This document shows positions 17,254 through 25,484 of a stretch of DNA of 64,000 bases, in pieces. Position 1 is the first letter of the stretch. Every line of letters starts with the position of its first letter. Location of the stretch: positions 62,001-126,000 of the forward strand of contig NZ_FNRK01000005.1 in assembly GCF_900107815.1 (NCBI RefSeq), given 5' to 3'. This DNA is from Eubacterium aggregans. GTDB taxonomy: Bacteria > Bacillota > Clostridia > Eubacteriales > Eubacteriaceae. The notes under the pieces were generated by a model that saw only the letters and a list, made by a program, of their open reading frames with translations, was not told where the DNA came from and ran no database searches. A program made the translations under genes and the position numbers.

Positions 17254-17904
17254 TTAATCCACACGATGAAACATCCCCTCCACAATCTCCCCACCCGGCG
17301 GCACCGCAATAAATCGATTATCCTCCGCACCGTCTAACATATCTGTGAGAAGGGTAACGCTGCCGGTTAGCTCCGCCAGCTCAAGGCCCAGAGTCTCTGC
17401 CACATGGGCGCACTTTTCCCGGTCCTCCGGGGTTTCCACCCCGGTTGAAACAAATTGGATATACTTATAATTTCGGTACATAGCCTGCACCATGCACAGG
17501 GCCCGCTTCTCTCCCCGGGCCGCCTTCATCCGGTCGTATTCGTAGCCCAGGCCCTCCTCACCCCAGAGCCAGCCCTGGGAAACAAAGTAGGAGGTTCGGC
17601 GCAGCTCTGGAACCGCTGGATTGCCATGGAGCATCACGTCGATACAATCCTCCACCCGGGGCAGCACCAGGGGGCAATATCGAGCCACCACCCCATTCAG
17701 TGCCCGGCCGCAATGGCCATAGAGCAAATAGATCCGCTCCGCTTCCACTGCGGCATCGATGGCGGCCTGGACCTTCTGGTGCAGGGTTTCCGGCACATTG
17801 TGAAGCTGGTCCTCCAGCCAAATGCAGGTAAAATCCTCCCGCGCTCCTAAAGCCGCTTCGATTTCTCTGCGCAGCACCGAGCAGCCAATGATTACTTTTT
17901 TCAT
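17254..17904 (-). CDS. DUF1638 protein A
   Basis: 216 aa. The family features are visible: MKKVIIGCSVLRREIE at the start, the central LLYGHCGRALNG, and V-DCID in the middle. DUF1638 proteins are uncharacterised but recur beside corrinoid methyltransferase genes in methanogens and acetogens. The conserved YGxCG and a Cys in GCSVL suggest metal or cofactor binding. It has a paralogue at 19637-20281; the two bracket the activation-domain gene. It ends 4 bp from the convergent activator 1 gene. Upstream lies the decayed gene at 17916-18480, so its original operon partner may be lost. Function unknown. Confidence 0.8.
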   Translation of the reverse strand: MKKVIIGCSVLRREIEAALGAREDFTCIWLEDQLHNVPETLHQKVQAAIDAAVEAERIYLLYGHCGRALNGVVARYCPLVLPRVEDCIDVMLHGNPAVPELRRTSYFVSQGWLWGEEGLGYEYDRMKAARGEKRALCMVQAMYRNYKYIQFVSTGVETPEDREKCAHVAETLGLELAELTGSVTLLTDMLDGAEDNRFIAVPPGGEIVEGMFHRVD

Positions 17905-17915
17905 TTTTTCCCTCC

Positions 17916-18480
17916 TTAATCCGCAATCACACGTTTTAAATAAACCGAAACCACATCCGCAAAGCGGCGTTTATCCCGGGTGTAGATAAACTGGCTGCCG
18001 TAGATTTTCTGCTCCGCCGCCAGGTCCTTTGGCTTTCCGCAATACACCCCCAGCACTGCAATGCCCTGCTGCCTGGCCCGGCGCACCGCTAAAAGATCCA
18101 CCACATCATCCCCCTCTGGCTTCCGAAAAAGCCGGGGTGCCGATACCCGGCCCAGGTGCCGCAGGTATCTGACATCGACGCTGCCATAGTCGCTTTGTAC
18201 CTATAGCGCTCCCGTTTATTCATCAGGGCATTGCAAATACTGGTCCTCAGACGGGTGATCATGGCCTCGTGCACCGCCTGCTTTTCATCGTAAGCGGTCT
18301 GGTTGCGCAGGGTATTCTGACGGGCCAGGTGACCCCGGTTATCCCCTGGGGTGTTGCTGTGTAAAAACCCCCGAGTGTCGTGCAGGTGGCAATCCCGATG
18401 GGGGCCAAGGCCTTCTGCTTCAGCGCTTCCCCCCAAAAGGGATGGTCCCGCCGCCAGCTGGCCAGGTCCAAGCATTTACA
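17916..18480 (-). pseudogene. Decayed gene, probable VWA (CobT/NorD-like) remnant
   Basis: Protein-like sequence continues on the minus strand but in three successive frames: about 18471-18355 (LDLASWRRDHPFWGEALKQK), about 18345-18205 (YDEKQAVHEAMITRLRTSIC) and about 18200-17916 (YGSVDVRYLRHLGRVSAPRL and RRARQQGIAVLGVYCGKPKD). The middle and last parts resemble the region before, and the end of, a von Willebrand A domain as in CobT/NorD proteins; the MIDAS DxSxS part is absent, implying an internal deletion. The C-terminal fragment (62 codons, 17916-18104) is open but has no convincing start. At least two frameshifts plus a deletion make this a pseudogene unless the sequence is wrong. Confidence 0.6.
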
Positions 18481-19241
18481 GCACCCCGGAAGAAGGGAAT
18501 TACCCTGTGGCTGGAAAACCCCCGATACAGCCGATCAAATGCCCTCAAGGCAGACCAGCTGGTCTGTGGTTTTGCATTTTTTATCAAGCCCTCTGCCACA
18601 TCTCCCTCCACATCCCGAAAGGGACAATCCTCTGAATTACAGGCCCCACAGTCATGCCGGGTGGAATGCCCGGTAATGCCGGCGTCGGCCCCGAAATAGT
18701 AGAGCATGGAGTGCTCCGGTTCCAGCATATAATTCGAGGTCAAATTCACTTCCAGCTCAGTCTCAGTTTTAAGGGCATCCAGGATAATGGCCTGGACAGA
18801 AAGGGGCACTTCCCCCTCCCCGGCGGCATAACGCTTTGTCAGATGGAGTCCTCGCTCTGAAAGAACATGGGCAAGCTTCCCATTCATTTGATTGGAAGCT
18901 TCAAAAAACACCGCATTGGCCATGTGATTGAGCAAAAATCCGTCCAGTATTTCCCCCTGGCTTAACATCGTGTCGATCACATCATTGATGCGCCGGGTAC
19001 AGGAGCAATAGCACAGAGCCACTTGGCTGCAGCATCCAATTCCAGGCAGTGGTGCCTGAAAATCATTGTCCTGCAAACTGTAGCAAGTGGTCAGCTCCAT
19101 ATTTTCCTTAAGGAGTTTCGTCAGCATGGGCAGCACCATTCGGGTGTGCTTCGTTGCACTTCGGTTTTCCTTTAAATGGAGCTGCCGAAAGATTTTTTCC
19201 TCATCGAAGGAAAAATCGGTTTTGATAAATTTAATCATCAT
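18420..19241 (-). CDS. Vitamin B12-dependent methionine-synthase activation-domain-like protein
   Basis: 273 codons, of which about the first 240 look native. These resemble the reactivation (AdoMet-binding) domain proteins found free-standing in anaerobes, with a central CSCTRRINDVIDTMLSQGE and a C-terminal cysteine cluster C198-x2-C201-x4-C206 that could hold an iron-sulfur centre. The last ~35 codons run out of frame into the decayed region at 17916-18480, so the true C-terminus is probably damaged or displaced. It starts behind a sigma-54 promoter (19293-19308), linking it to the methylotrophy regulon; a role in corrinoid reductive activation together with RACo (20452) is likely by family. 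Two adjacent ATGs (19241, 19238) follow GAGGTGG; either may be used. Confidence 0.65.
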   Translation of the reverse strand: MMIKFIKTDFSFDEEKIFRQLHLKENRSATKHTRMVLPMLTKLLKENMELTTCYSLQDNDFQAPLPGIGCCSQVALCYCSCTRRINDVIDTMLSQGEILDGFLLNHMANAVFFEASNQMNGKLAHVLSERGLHLTKRYAAGEGEVPLSVQAIILDALKTETELEVNLTSNYMLEPEHSMLYYFGADAGITGHSTRHDCGACNSEDCPFRDVEGDVAEGLIKNAKPQTSWSALRAFDRLYRGFSSHRVIPFFRGAVNAWTWPAGGGTIPFGGKR

Positions 19242-19636
19242 ACCACCTCATTTTCTGGAATGATTTTTTGAGATTTCTTATGGTGATAATAAAGCAATTT
19301 CTATGCCAATTCGTTGTTTCCATTCATCAGTCCTTCGCTTTTTGTTCAAAATTTAAAAAAGCAGTCTCACTCCGATATGAATGATTCTGCTTAGAAATTA
19401 TTGCTCTTCGTTGCTTGATGTTTAAAAGCTATGTTCCCCCAATGCTCAATCAGGTTCATGTAAGAAAAGCACTCTGCATTTTTACACCCTCTGTACTATA
19501 ATAAAGAAAACTTTCAATTGCAGGATGATTACCAGAGAAATGAACGACTATAACAGTAGCTTTTACTATGATGCCCCGCAAAATATCCTCAATGCCTTTC
19601 TGGATGGAAAATTTGAATAAGGCCATTCCCCAGATC
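19242..19636. promoter_or_regulatory. Intergenic control region of the activation-domain gene
   Basis: 395 bp. Contains the sigma-54 promoter at 19293-19308, and at 19443-19452 the sequence TGCTCAATCA, the reverse complement of TGATTGAGCA found 90 bp before the MttB3 sigma-54 promoter. A 31-codon plus-strand open frame at 19525-19620 ends in DAPQNILNAFLDGKFE and may be a fragment of a 2-hydroxyacid dehydrogenase C-terminus; otherwise nothing is seen. Confidence 0.5.
19293..19308 (-). promoter_or_regulatory. Sigma-54 (-24/-12) promoter
   Basis: The minus strand reads TGGCATAGAAATTGCT, identical over 16 bp to the promoter of BCCT 1 at 11518-11533. Confidence 0.85.
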
Positions 19637-20281
19637 TCAGGTGTACGCCGGTGAAAACTCCCCGGGCTTCACTGTAATAAAAGAATCATCCGCCCGTCCC
19701 AGGAGCAGGTTTTCCAAGGGGGTCAGGTCTCCATCGGACTCCACCACCTCCATCTCCATCTCATGGGCCAGGTGGTCGATGCGGCTGCGAATGGATTCGG
19801 GATCATAGGCACCGGTTCGGATGAGCATGAGATCGGAATAGTTTTCATACAAAATCTGATTAATTTGCTTCGCCCGTTTTTCACCATAGCGTTTTTTATT
19901 GTAGGCCATCTCCCACTCCAGACCCTTTTCACTATCCAGCCATCCCTTTGTTAAAAAATAAGTGTTGGTCCGGAGGGTATTCATATCCTCCCGTTTCCAC
20001 AAAAGCATGGCAATACAGTCGGCAAAGGCAGGAATCACCAGGGTGGCCTGATTTCCGGTGAGTCCCGCCAAACCATTGCCGCAATTCCCATAGGCCAGGC
20101 GGATCTCATCCACATCCCTTAAGGTGTCAATGGTTTCCTGAAGGGCTGCCTTGAGCTTCTCCGGAAAGGCATGGAGGGTGTTATCCATCCATTTTATTTC
20201 CGGGGTAACCCCCTGGTCCCGGCAAATCATTTCGATTTCGTCCTGTAAGGTTTGACATGCAATCACGATACTCTTTTTCAT
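19637..20281 (-). CDS. DUF1638 protein B
   Basis: 214 aa from ATG 20281 (MKKSIVIACQTLQDEIE), preceded by GGAGAGG; an upstream in-frame ATG at 20305 has no ribosome site. Shares with protein A (17254-17904) the N-terminal strand ending in Cys, LAYGNCGNGLAG (the YGxCG motif), PAFADCIAMLL and a C-terminal acidic stretch before a final strand. Lies between the sigma-54 region of the activation-domain gene and the divergent RACo gene. As for its paralogue, the association with corrinoid methyl transfer is by context and family distribution, and the activity is unknown. Confidence 0.8.
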   Translation of the reverse strand: MKKSIVIACQTLQDEIEMICRDQGVTPEIKWMDNTLHAFPEKLKAALQETIDTLRDVDEIRLAYGNCGNGLAGLTGNQATLVIPAFADCIAMLLWKREDMNTLRTNTYFLTKGWLDSEKGLEWEMAYNKKRYGEKRAKQINQILYENYSDLMLIRTGAYDPESIRSRIDHLAHEMEMEVVESDGDLTPLENLLLGRADDSFITVKPGEFSPAYT

Positions 20282-20397
20282 TATCATCCTCTCCGATAGC
20301 GCCACGGGCTATGCTTTTTACTGGAATTTTTCACTGGAATGATTTGTCTACGTTTTCTTCCCCGATTTGATGGGCTTTTACTTTTTCACGTTAATAC

Positions 20398-20426
20398 TTG
20401 TCCTCCCATTTATTGTGCCCTATAAT
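20398..20426 (+). promoter_or_regulatory. Sigma-70 type promoter for RACo
   Basis: TTGTCC-N17-TATAAT, 25 bp before the RACo ATG. The reactivase therefore appears to be expressed from a housekeeping promoter, unlike the surrounding sigma-54 units. Confidence 0.6.
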
Positions 20427-20451
20427 GGAGCTATGAAGCAAGGAGGCTATT

Positions 20452-22248
20452 ATGAAAATTCACTTTCCGTACCTATCCCTCTCATCCATTATGGAGGCGG
20501 GCATTACCGTTGCTGAGGCTTGTCAGCGCGTCGGCCATCCCCTCAACCTCGTTTGCGGTGGGAACGGAACCTGCAAGAAATGCGAAATCGCCGTCGTGGA
20601 GGATGGAACCACATCCCTGGTGATGGCCTGCAGACACCCGATATCTGACAATATGACCATTCTGCTGGAGCCCAGCACCCAGAAGGATAAAATTCTGGAG
20701 GATGACGCTGCCCTGCAAAGTATCCCTTTCGATCCATCGGTGGCGGTTCACAGCATGAGCCTAAACGCCCTCCAGCCCAGCCTCGGAGGCTTTGACTTTA
20801 GTGCCCTGTCCCAGGAGATTGGCCGTTCCCTTAAGCCCTTATCCTGGCCCCTGATCCAACGGTTCAATCAGCTTTTGCGGGATGGCGGTAAAACCGCTAA
20901 ACCCCGTCTGAATGTCGTCACCCTAGGGGATGAAGTCCTTGATCTCTTTGCCGGGGATACCCCGCCCCGTATTTATGGTCTGGCCTTCGACATCGGGACA
21001 ACCTCCGTCGTCGGATTCCTCTTCGATATGAACACGGGGCTCCCCCTGGCCCAGGCTTCAGCCCTCAATGGCCAGATTAGCTTTGGCGCCGATGTGATCA
21101 GCCGCATTGAATACGCCGGTGTGGACAAAGGCCATTTGAACCAAATCCACGATGCCATCCGCCAAACCCTGTCGGATATTATCCACACCCTGTGTGAAAA
21201 GGCGGGAATCCCCTCCTCTATGATTTATAACGCCGCTTACTGCGGCAACAGCACCATGGTCAATCTGCTTCTAAAGCTGGACCCTGCTCGGCTGGGCCGG
21301 GTGCCCTTCATTAATACCATCCAGAACGGCATCGACCTCCGGGACAACGCCCTGGGGCTGCCGGTGGCTGATGGCTGCGTCCACCGGGTGCTGCCGCTCC
21401 TGGGGGGATTTGTGGGGGCGGATACCACAGCGGTACTCCTGGGGCTCCCCACCGATGGTGCCACCCGCCTGATGATTGACCTGGGCACCAACGGGGAAAT
21501 CGCCGTGGGAGATGGCAGCCGTTATCTGGTGGCCTCTACGGCCTGTGGCCCAGCCCTGGAGGGAGCCGGGCTCACCATGGGCATGCGGGGAACCACCGGG
21601 GCCATTGAAGCCGTCAAATACCAGGACGGCCGCTTTGTCTGCGAGGTCATTGGTGGCGGTCCCGCTAAGGGTTTCTGCGGCTCTGGCATTATCGATGCCA
21701 TTACCCAGCTGCTGGTGGCCGGAATTGTGGCGCCCATGGGGAATTTCTACAAGGGTGCAAAGCTTGAGGGACATCCCCTGGCCCATCGGATTACCCTCTG
21801 TGAGGATGGCCAGCGACAGTTCACCCTATTAACTGCCGAGGAAAATGGCGGTACGATCCCCATGGTCATCACCCAAAAGGATATCCGTGCCATCCAGCTG
21901 GCCAAGGGTGCCATCCACACCGGCTGTGAGCTGCTTCTGAGCCGTTATGGCATCCAGGGAAAGGATCTTTCTGAAATTGTTATCTCCGGCGCCTTTGGCA
22001 ATTATATCGACATTCAGAACGCCCAGGCCATGGGCCTGCTCCCCACCTTCCCCGGCGTCCCCGTCCGCTCCATCGGCAACGGTGCCGGCATGGGCGTCAA
22101 GCGCTTCCTCTTAAGTCAGGAAGAGGTAGCCCGCTGCACCGCCCTCCCCACCATTACCACCCACGTGGAGCTGGCCTCAGACCCGGATTTTGTCAACACC
22201 TATATGATGAACACGCAGTTTGAGGATTTGGGTAGTAGCTATCGGTAA
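20452..22248 (+). CDS. Reductive activator of corrinoid proteins (RACo-like, ASKHA with 2Fe-2S domain)
   Basis: 598 aa. The N-terminal ~85 residues are a plant-type ferredoxin domain with C35-x5-C41-x2-C44 and a fourth ligand at C60. Residues ~175-580 form the ASKHA ATPase-like domain typical of RACo: FDIGTTSVVGFLFD, MIDLGTNGEIAVGD, GPALEGAG and the late ISGAFGNYID. RACo enzymes re-reduce Co(II) corrinoid to Co(I) with ATP hydrolysis after accidental oxidation, for O-demethylases, CFeSP or methylamine systems. This one lies in the middle of the amine methyltransferase region and probably serves several of the four corrinoid proteins. ATG 20452 follows AAGGAGG. The gene converges with activator 2 (22275). 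Confidence 0.93.
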   Translation: MKIHFPYLSLSSIMEAGITVAEACQRVGHPLNLVCGGNGTCKKCEIAVVEDGTTSLVMACRHPISDNMTILLEPSTQKDKILEDDAALQSIPFDPSVAVHSMSLNALQPSLGGFDFSALSQEIGRSLKPLSWPLIQRFNQLLRDGGKTAKPRLNVVTLGDEVLDLFAGDTPPRIYGLAFDIGTTSVVGFLFDMNTGLPLAQASALNGQISFGADVISRIEYAGVDKGHLNQIHDAIRQTLSDIIHTLCEKAGIPSSMIYNAAYCGNSTMVNLLLKLDPARLGRVPFINTIQNGIDLRDNALGLPVADGCVHRVLPLLGGFVGADTTAVLLGLPTDGATRLMIDLGTNGEIAVGDGSRYLVASTACGPALEGAGLTMGMRGTTGAIEAVKYQDGRFVCEVIGGGPAKGFCGSGIIDAITQLLVAGIVAPMGNFYKGAKLEGHPLAHRITLCEDGQRQFTLLTAEENGGTIPMVITQKDIRAIQLAKGAIHTGCELLLSRYGIQGKDLSEIVISGAFGNYIDIQNAQAMGLLPTFPGVPVRSIGNGAGMGVKRFLLSQEEVARCTALPTITTHVELASDPDFVNTYMMNTQFEDLGSSYR

Positions 22249-22274
22249 GCGGCGAACAGCCGTCCCCCTATACA

Positions 22275-23678
22275 TCACGCCTCCCCCGGCCTGATGTATT
22301 TTTTTATGAGCCGATAGGCCGTGGCCTGACTGACCCCCAGGGCCTCGGAAAATTCCGGGACCTCAGGATAGAGGATATAATATTTCTCCACTGTATCCTT
22401 TTTATAGCCCTCCACCATATCCTCAAAGATGGTTTGGTGCTTCAAATGCTCTCCATTATTAATGAAACGCAGAATCTGCTCTGGCAGCTTATTGTCGTCG
22501 ATGATATTACCGATGCTGAGCACCGCCATATACTCCACAGCGTTACGCAGCTCCCGGACATTCCCCGGCCAGTCATAATAATTGAAGGCCTCCACCACCT
22601 CGTTGGAAAACACCTTGTCCTTCTTATACTTGGCATTGTACTTATCCAAAAAGAAATTGGCAATGGGAAAAATATCGTTGCGCCGCTCCCGCAGGGGTGG
22701 AATGGTCTGGGCGATGCCGTTGATCCGCCAGTATAAATCCTCCCGGAAGGAGCCCTCCTTCACCCGCTCCTCCAAATCCTTATTGGTGGCCGTGATAATC
22801 CGGGTATCCACGGTGGTGGGCTCCAACCCACCCACGCAAATGAACTGGTGGCTTTCTAGAAATTCCAGAAGCTTCACCTGAATATTCATCTGAAGCTCCC
22901 CAATTTCGTCCAGAAAAAGGGTGCCCCCGTCAGCCAGCTCAAAGAGCCCCTTCTTTCCCTTGGGGCTGGCCCCGGTAAAGGCGTAGGGCACGTATCCGAA
23001 GAGCTCACTCTCGATGAGATTATCGGGAATGGAGGCGCAGTTCACCGAGATAAAAGGCTTATCGCTCCGAGGACTGCAGTCATGGACATACTTGGCAAAA
23101 AGGGTTTTCCCCACACCGCTTTCCCCCAAAAGCAGTACCGGGATATCCGACCGCGCGCCCCGTTTCAGTTTCTCCAAAGTCGCATAGATCACGTAGCTTC
23201 GTCCGATGATATGGTTATGCACCTTGTTCTTCTCGTGGAGGTTCTTGGGAGCGTCAGATTCCTTCTGCATACAATCCAGATCAAAGGCCGTAATGGGCTT
23301 TTCCTTGAAGGAGGTAAAAAGGATCATCTCAAGCTGTTTGTGTTGATTATAAATGGGCGTGGTGATGGTCACATGCACTTCATTGGTCAGTAAATATCGC
23401 TGGCGCACGAAAACGGTGCGCTTGACCTGCTTGGCATAGTCGATGGACGGCGGTGTCCACAGACCGTTAAAGGATGTGGCAAAATTAAATTTTGTCATCT
23501 CCTCGGGCAGCATATTATGATATTGCACACTGGCTGGATTGGCGTAAATCACATTGCCCTCAGGGTCCGTCGCTGTGATTTCCACATAGCAGTTTTGGAG
23601 AATCTGCATATAAACCTCCTTCGGCAAGGATTCCAAATAATGCAGATAGGCCTTATTCATGATTTTCCGATTTTCCAT
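22275..23678 (-). CDS. Sigma-54-dependent activator 2 (PAS-AAA+-HTH)
   Basis: 467 aa. PAS domain ~20-125, AAA+ ~160-395 and a short C-terminal HTH (EFSEALGVSQATAYRLIKKY). Walker A is GESGVGKT and Walker B GGTLFLDEIGE. The sigma-54 loop reads YAFTGA, so the first Gly of GAFTGA is Tyr, an unusual change at a position normally invariant; the rest of the loop is intact. Divergent from MttB3, whose sigma-54 promoter (23857-23872) and a TTGATTGAGCA element lie between the genes, it is the likely activator of MttB3. The same element before the activation-domain gene suggests a second target. ATG at 23678 with a GGGGGGAGGG ribosome site. Confidence 0.92.
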   Translation of the reverse strand: MENRKIMNKAYLHYLESLPKEVYMQILQNCYVEITATDPEGNVIYANPASVQYHNMLPEEMTKFNFATSFNGLWTPPSIDYAKQVKRTVFVRQRYLLTNEVHVTITTPIYNQHKQLEMILFTSFKEKPITAFDLDCMQKESDAPKNLHEKNKVHNHIIGRSYVIYATLEKLKRGARSDIPVLLLGESGVGKTLFAKYVHDCSPRSDKPFISVNCASIPDNLIESELFGYVPYAFTGASPKGKKGLFELADGGTLFLDEIGELQMNIQVKLLEFLESHQFICVGGLEPTTVDTRIITATNKDLEERVKEGSFREDLYWRINGIAQTIPPLRERRNDIFPIANFFLDKYNAKYKKDKVFSNEVVEAFNYYDWPGNVRELRNAVEYMAVLSIGNIIDDNKLPEQILRFINNGEHLKHQTIFEDMVEGYKKDTVEKYYILYPEVPEFSEALGVSQATAYRLIKKYIRPGEA

Positions 23679-23756
23679 AGCCCTCCCCCCTTTTGTTAAT
23701 GGTTTTCTATCATTATAACGCAGTCACTCTCTTTCGACTATGATAATTTCTCACCC

Positions 23757-23783
23757 TTGATTGAGCAACGTTCATATTCTCAA
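23757..23783. promoter_or_regulatory. Candidate enhancer site for activator 2
   Basis: TTGATTGAGCA starting at 23757 forms an inverted repeat TTGAG-N13-CTCAA (23761-23783). It is ~75-100 bp upstream of the MttB3 sigma-54 promoter, the usual enhancer distance, and its core TGATTGAGCA recurs inverted at 19443-19452. Confidence 0.45.
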
Positions 23784-23856
23784 CTTTGATAACCAAAATC
23801 CTAGGCATTTCCCGCTAAAACGGCATAAATCCAGGCTTTTAAGATTCATATCATTC

Positions 23857-23872
23857 TGGCACGGTTATTGCT
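23857..23872 (+). promoter_or_regulatory. Sigma-54 (-24/-12) promoter for MttB3
   Basis: TGGCACGGTTATTGCT with GG-N10-GC spacing, 54 bp before the MttB3 ATG. Confidence 0.88.
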
Positions 23873-23925
23873 TTTATATTAATACAAAAGCTAGCTATAC
23901 TATTTTTTAAAAGGAGAGTAAGAGG

Positions 23926-25386
23926 ATGAGTAATACTTTAAAGGGGAATTTATTTTCAACGTTCTTTTCCAAGGAAGATATCGAATTGATGCACGAAAAC
24001 GTCCTGCGGGTCTGTGGCGAGGTCGGTGTCAAATTTGAAGATGAAGAAGCTTTAGAAATCTTCCGGGAACACGGCGCAAAGATCGATGGGGATCTCGTAT
24101 TTTTAGATGAAGCCCTCATCACCAAGGCCCTGTCCACTGTTCCGGAATCCTTCGAAATCGTCGGGCCCTCCAGTAAGCTGGAGATCGGCATCGGCAAGGA
24201 TCTGATCATCGCCCCCACCAATGGCTGTCCGAAGCTGGAGGATTGGGACCACACCTACCGCCCGGTAAATTCTGATGATTTAGTGGATTTCTATAAGATT
24301 ATCAACAGCAGCGATGTGTATGGCATTTCCAGCCAGGTGGCTGCGGATATTCCTGGTTTTGAAGATTGCCCCACGGAATCTGCCCTGGCCCAGATGGCCA
24401 TGATGGCCAAGTATTCCACCAAGCCCATGTACAATATCCTGGGTATCACCCCCCACAATTACAAATGCGGCACCGCTAAGGAAGGGGCGCGGGCCTGTAT
24501 CCAGCTCATTAAACAATACATGGATAATTTCGACGATTATGTGTGCTACTCTGGTATGTGCGTCCTGCCGCCACTGACCGTTGGCTGGGATGCCGTCCAG
24601 CATTACATGGCCTTCGCCGAAGAAAATCAGCCTATTACCATTACCACCTGCTCCATGACAGCTATGACGGCACCGCCGTCCCTCATGGGCTCCATCGTCT
24701 CGGACTTTGCCAATATGCTAGCTGTAGCGGTACTCATCCAGTTAAAGAACCCGGGCCTGCCTGTCATTCTCAGTCCCTTCTCATCCATCGCCGACCTCCG
24801 GGAGGTCCGCCTGATGACCGGAGCACCGGAATTCCTGCTGATTATGCTCGGACACCTGGCCCTGGGGGATTACTACCGAATTCCCATCCGCTGTAGTGGC
24901 TCCTTGGCCGATGGCAATACCTTCGACTACCAGGCTGGTGTGGAGAGTACTCTGGGCGCCCTGGCCATCGCTTTAACCAACGGCTGTATCCTGCCCCATG
25001 CCTCCGGCGACTTGTCCAACTTCAACCTGCTGAGCTTCCCTAAATTCATGATGGATGAAGAAATGCTGCGATACATGAAACGGCTGCGCCAGGGTGTGAT
25101 GATTTCTGAAAAGAAAGCCAACTTTGACCTGATTAAAAAGGTGGGCCCCCGTGGTGTCTATTTAACGGGCCGGACACCCAAGGATTACCGCCAGGAAACC
25201 TATCTGACTACCCCGGTGTTCAACCGCGGCACTTCCACTCCCGAAGGCATCGCCGCAACCCCACCCATTGAAGAACGGGCCTACAAGGTCTTTAAAGAAC
25301 GTATCGAAAACTATCAGCTCCCAGATATGACGAAGACCCAAAGGGATCTCTTGAATAAGCATCTTCCTAAGAAGTATCAGTTCTAG
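23926..25386 (+). CDS. MttB-superfamily methyltransferase 3 (non-pyrrolysine)
   Basis: 486 aa, no internal stop. Family marks include the N-terminal FSKEDIELMHENVLRVCGEV, barrel segments APPSLMGSIVSDFANMLAVA and SPFSSIADLREVRLMTGAPE, SGSLADGNTFDYQAGVE, and RGVYLTGRTPKDY near the end. Its closest relative here is MttB1; the signature after GG is LADG rather than LSDA, hinting at a different substrate. It has its own sigma-54 promoter and is followed, across a terminator hairpin, by an MFS transporter and BCCT 2. It should move a methyl group from a methylated amine to a corrinoid protein. ATG 23926 follows AAAGGAGAG. Confidence 0.93.
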   Translation: MSNTLKGNLFSTFFSKEDIELMHENVLRVCGEVGVKFEDEEALEIFREHGAKIDGDLVFLDEALITKALSTVPESFEIVGPSSKLEIGIGKDLIIAPTNGCPKLEDWDHTYRPVNSDDLVDFYKIINSSDVYGISSQVAADIPGFEDCPTESALAQMAMMAKYSTKPMYNILGITPHNYKCGTAKEGARACIQLIKQYMDNFDDYVCYSGMCVLPPLTVGWDAVQHYMAFAEENQPITITTCSMTAMTAPPSLMGSIVSDFANMLAVAVLIQLKNPGLPVILSPFSSIADLREVRLMTGAPEFLLIMLGHLALGDYYRIPIRCSGSLADGNTFDYQAGVESTLGALAIALTNGCILPHASGDLSNFNLLSFPKFMMDEEMLRYMKRLRQGVMISEKKANFDLIKKVGPRGVYLTGRTPKDYRQETYLTTPVFNRGTSTPEGIAATPPIEERAYKVFKERIENYQLPDMTKTQRDLLNKHLPKKYQF

Positions 25387-25419
25387 GTTATCCCGTCAAT
25401 TGATTTTAAAAATGTGGTT

Positions 25420-25455
25420 AAGCGGCAGAGTGCAGGACGGTTCTGCCGCTTTCTT
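25420..25455 (+). terminator. Terminator after MttB3
   Basis: 10-bp stem AAGCGGCAGA / TCTGCCGCTT followed by TCTTTC, 34 bp past the MttB3 stop. No promoter is visible between it and the MFS gene, so read-through may supply the downstream transporters. Confidence 0.7.
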
Positions 25456-25484
25456 TCAACTCTGTCGATGAATCGACAAAAGGA

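Noticed and set aside
19525-19620. 31-codon open frame ending DAPQNILNAFLDGKFE
   Set aside because: Faintly like a 2-hydroxyacid dehydrogenase C-terminus, but too short and without good start or partner; kept only as a possible fragment.
12802-25386. Pyrrolysine in the MttB homologues
   Set aside because: All three frames run through without any in-frame TAG, so they are pyrrolysine-free members.
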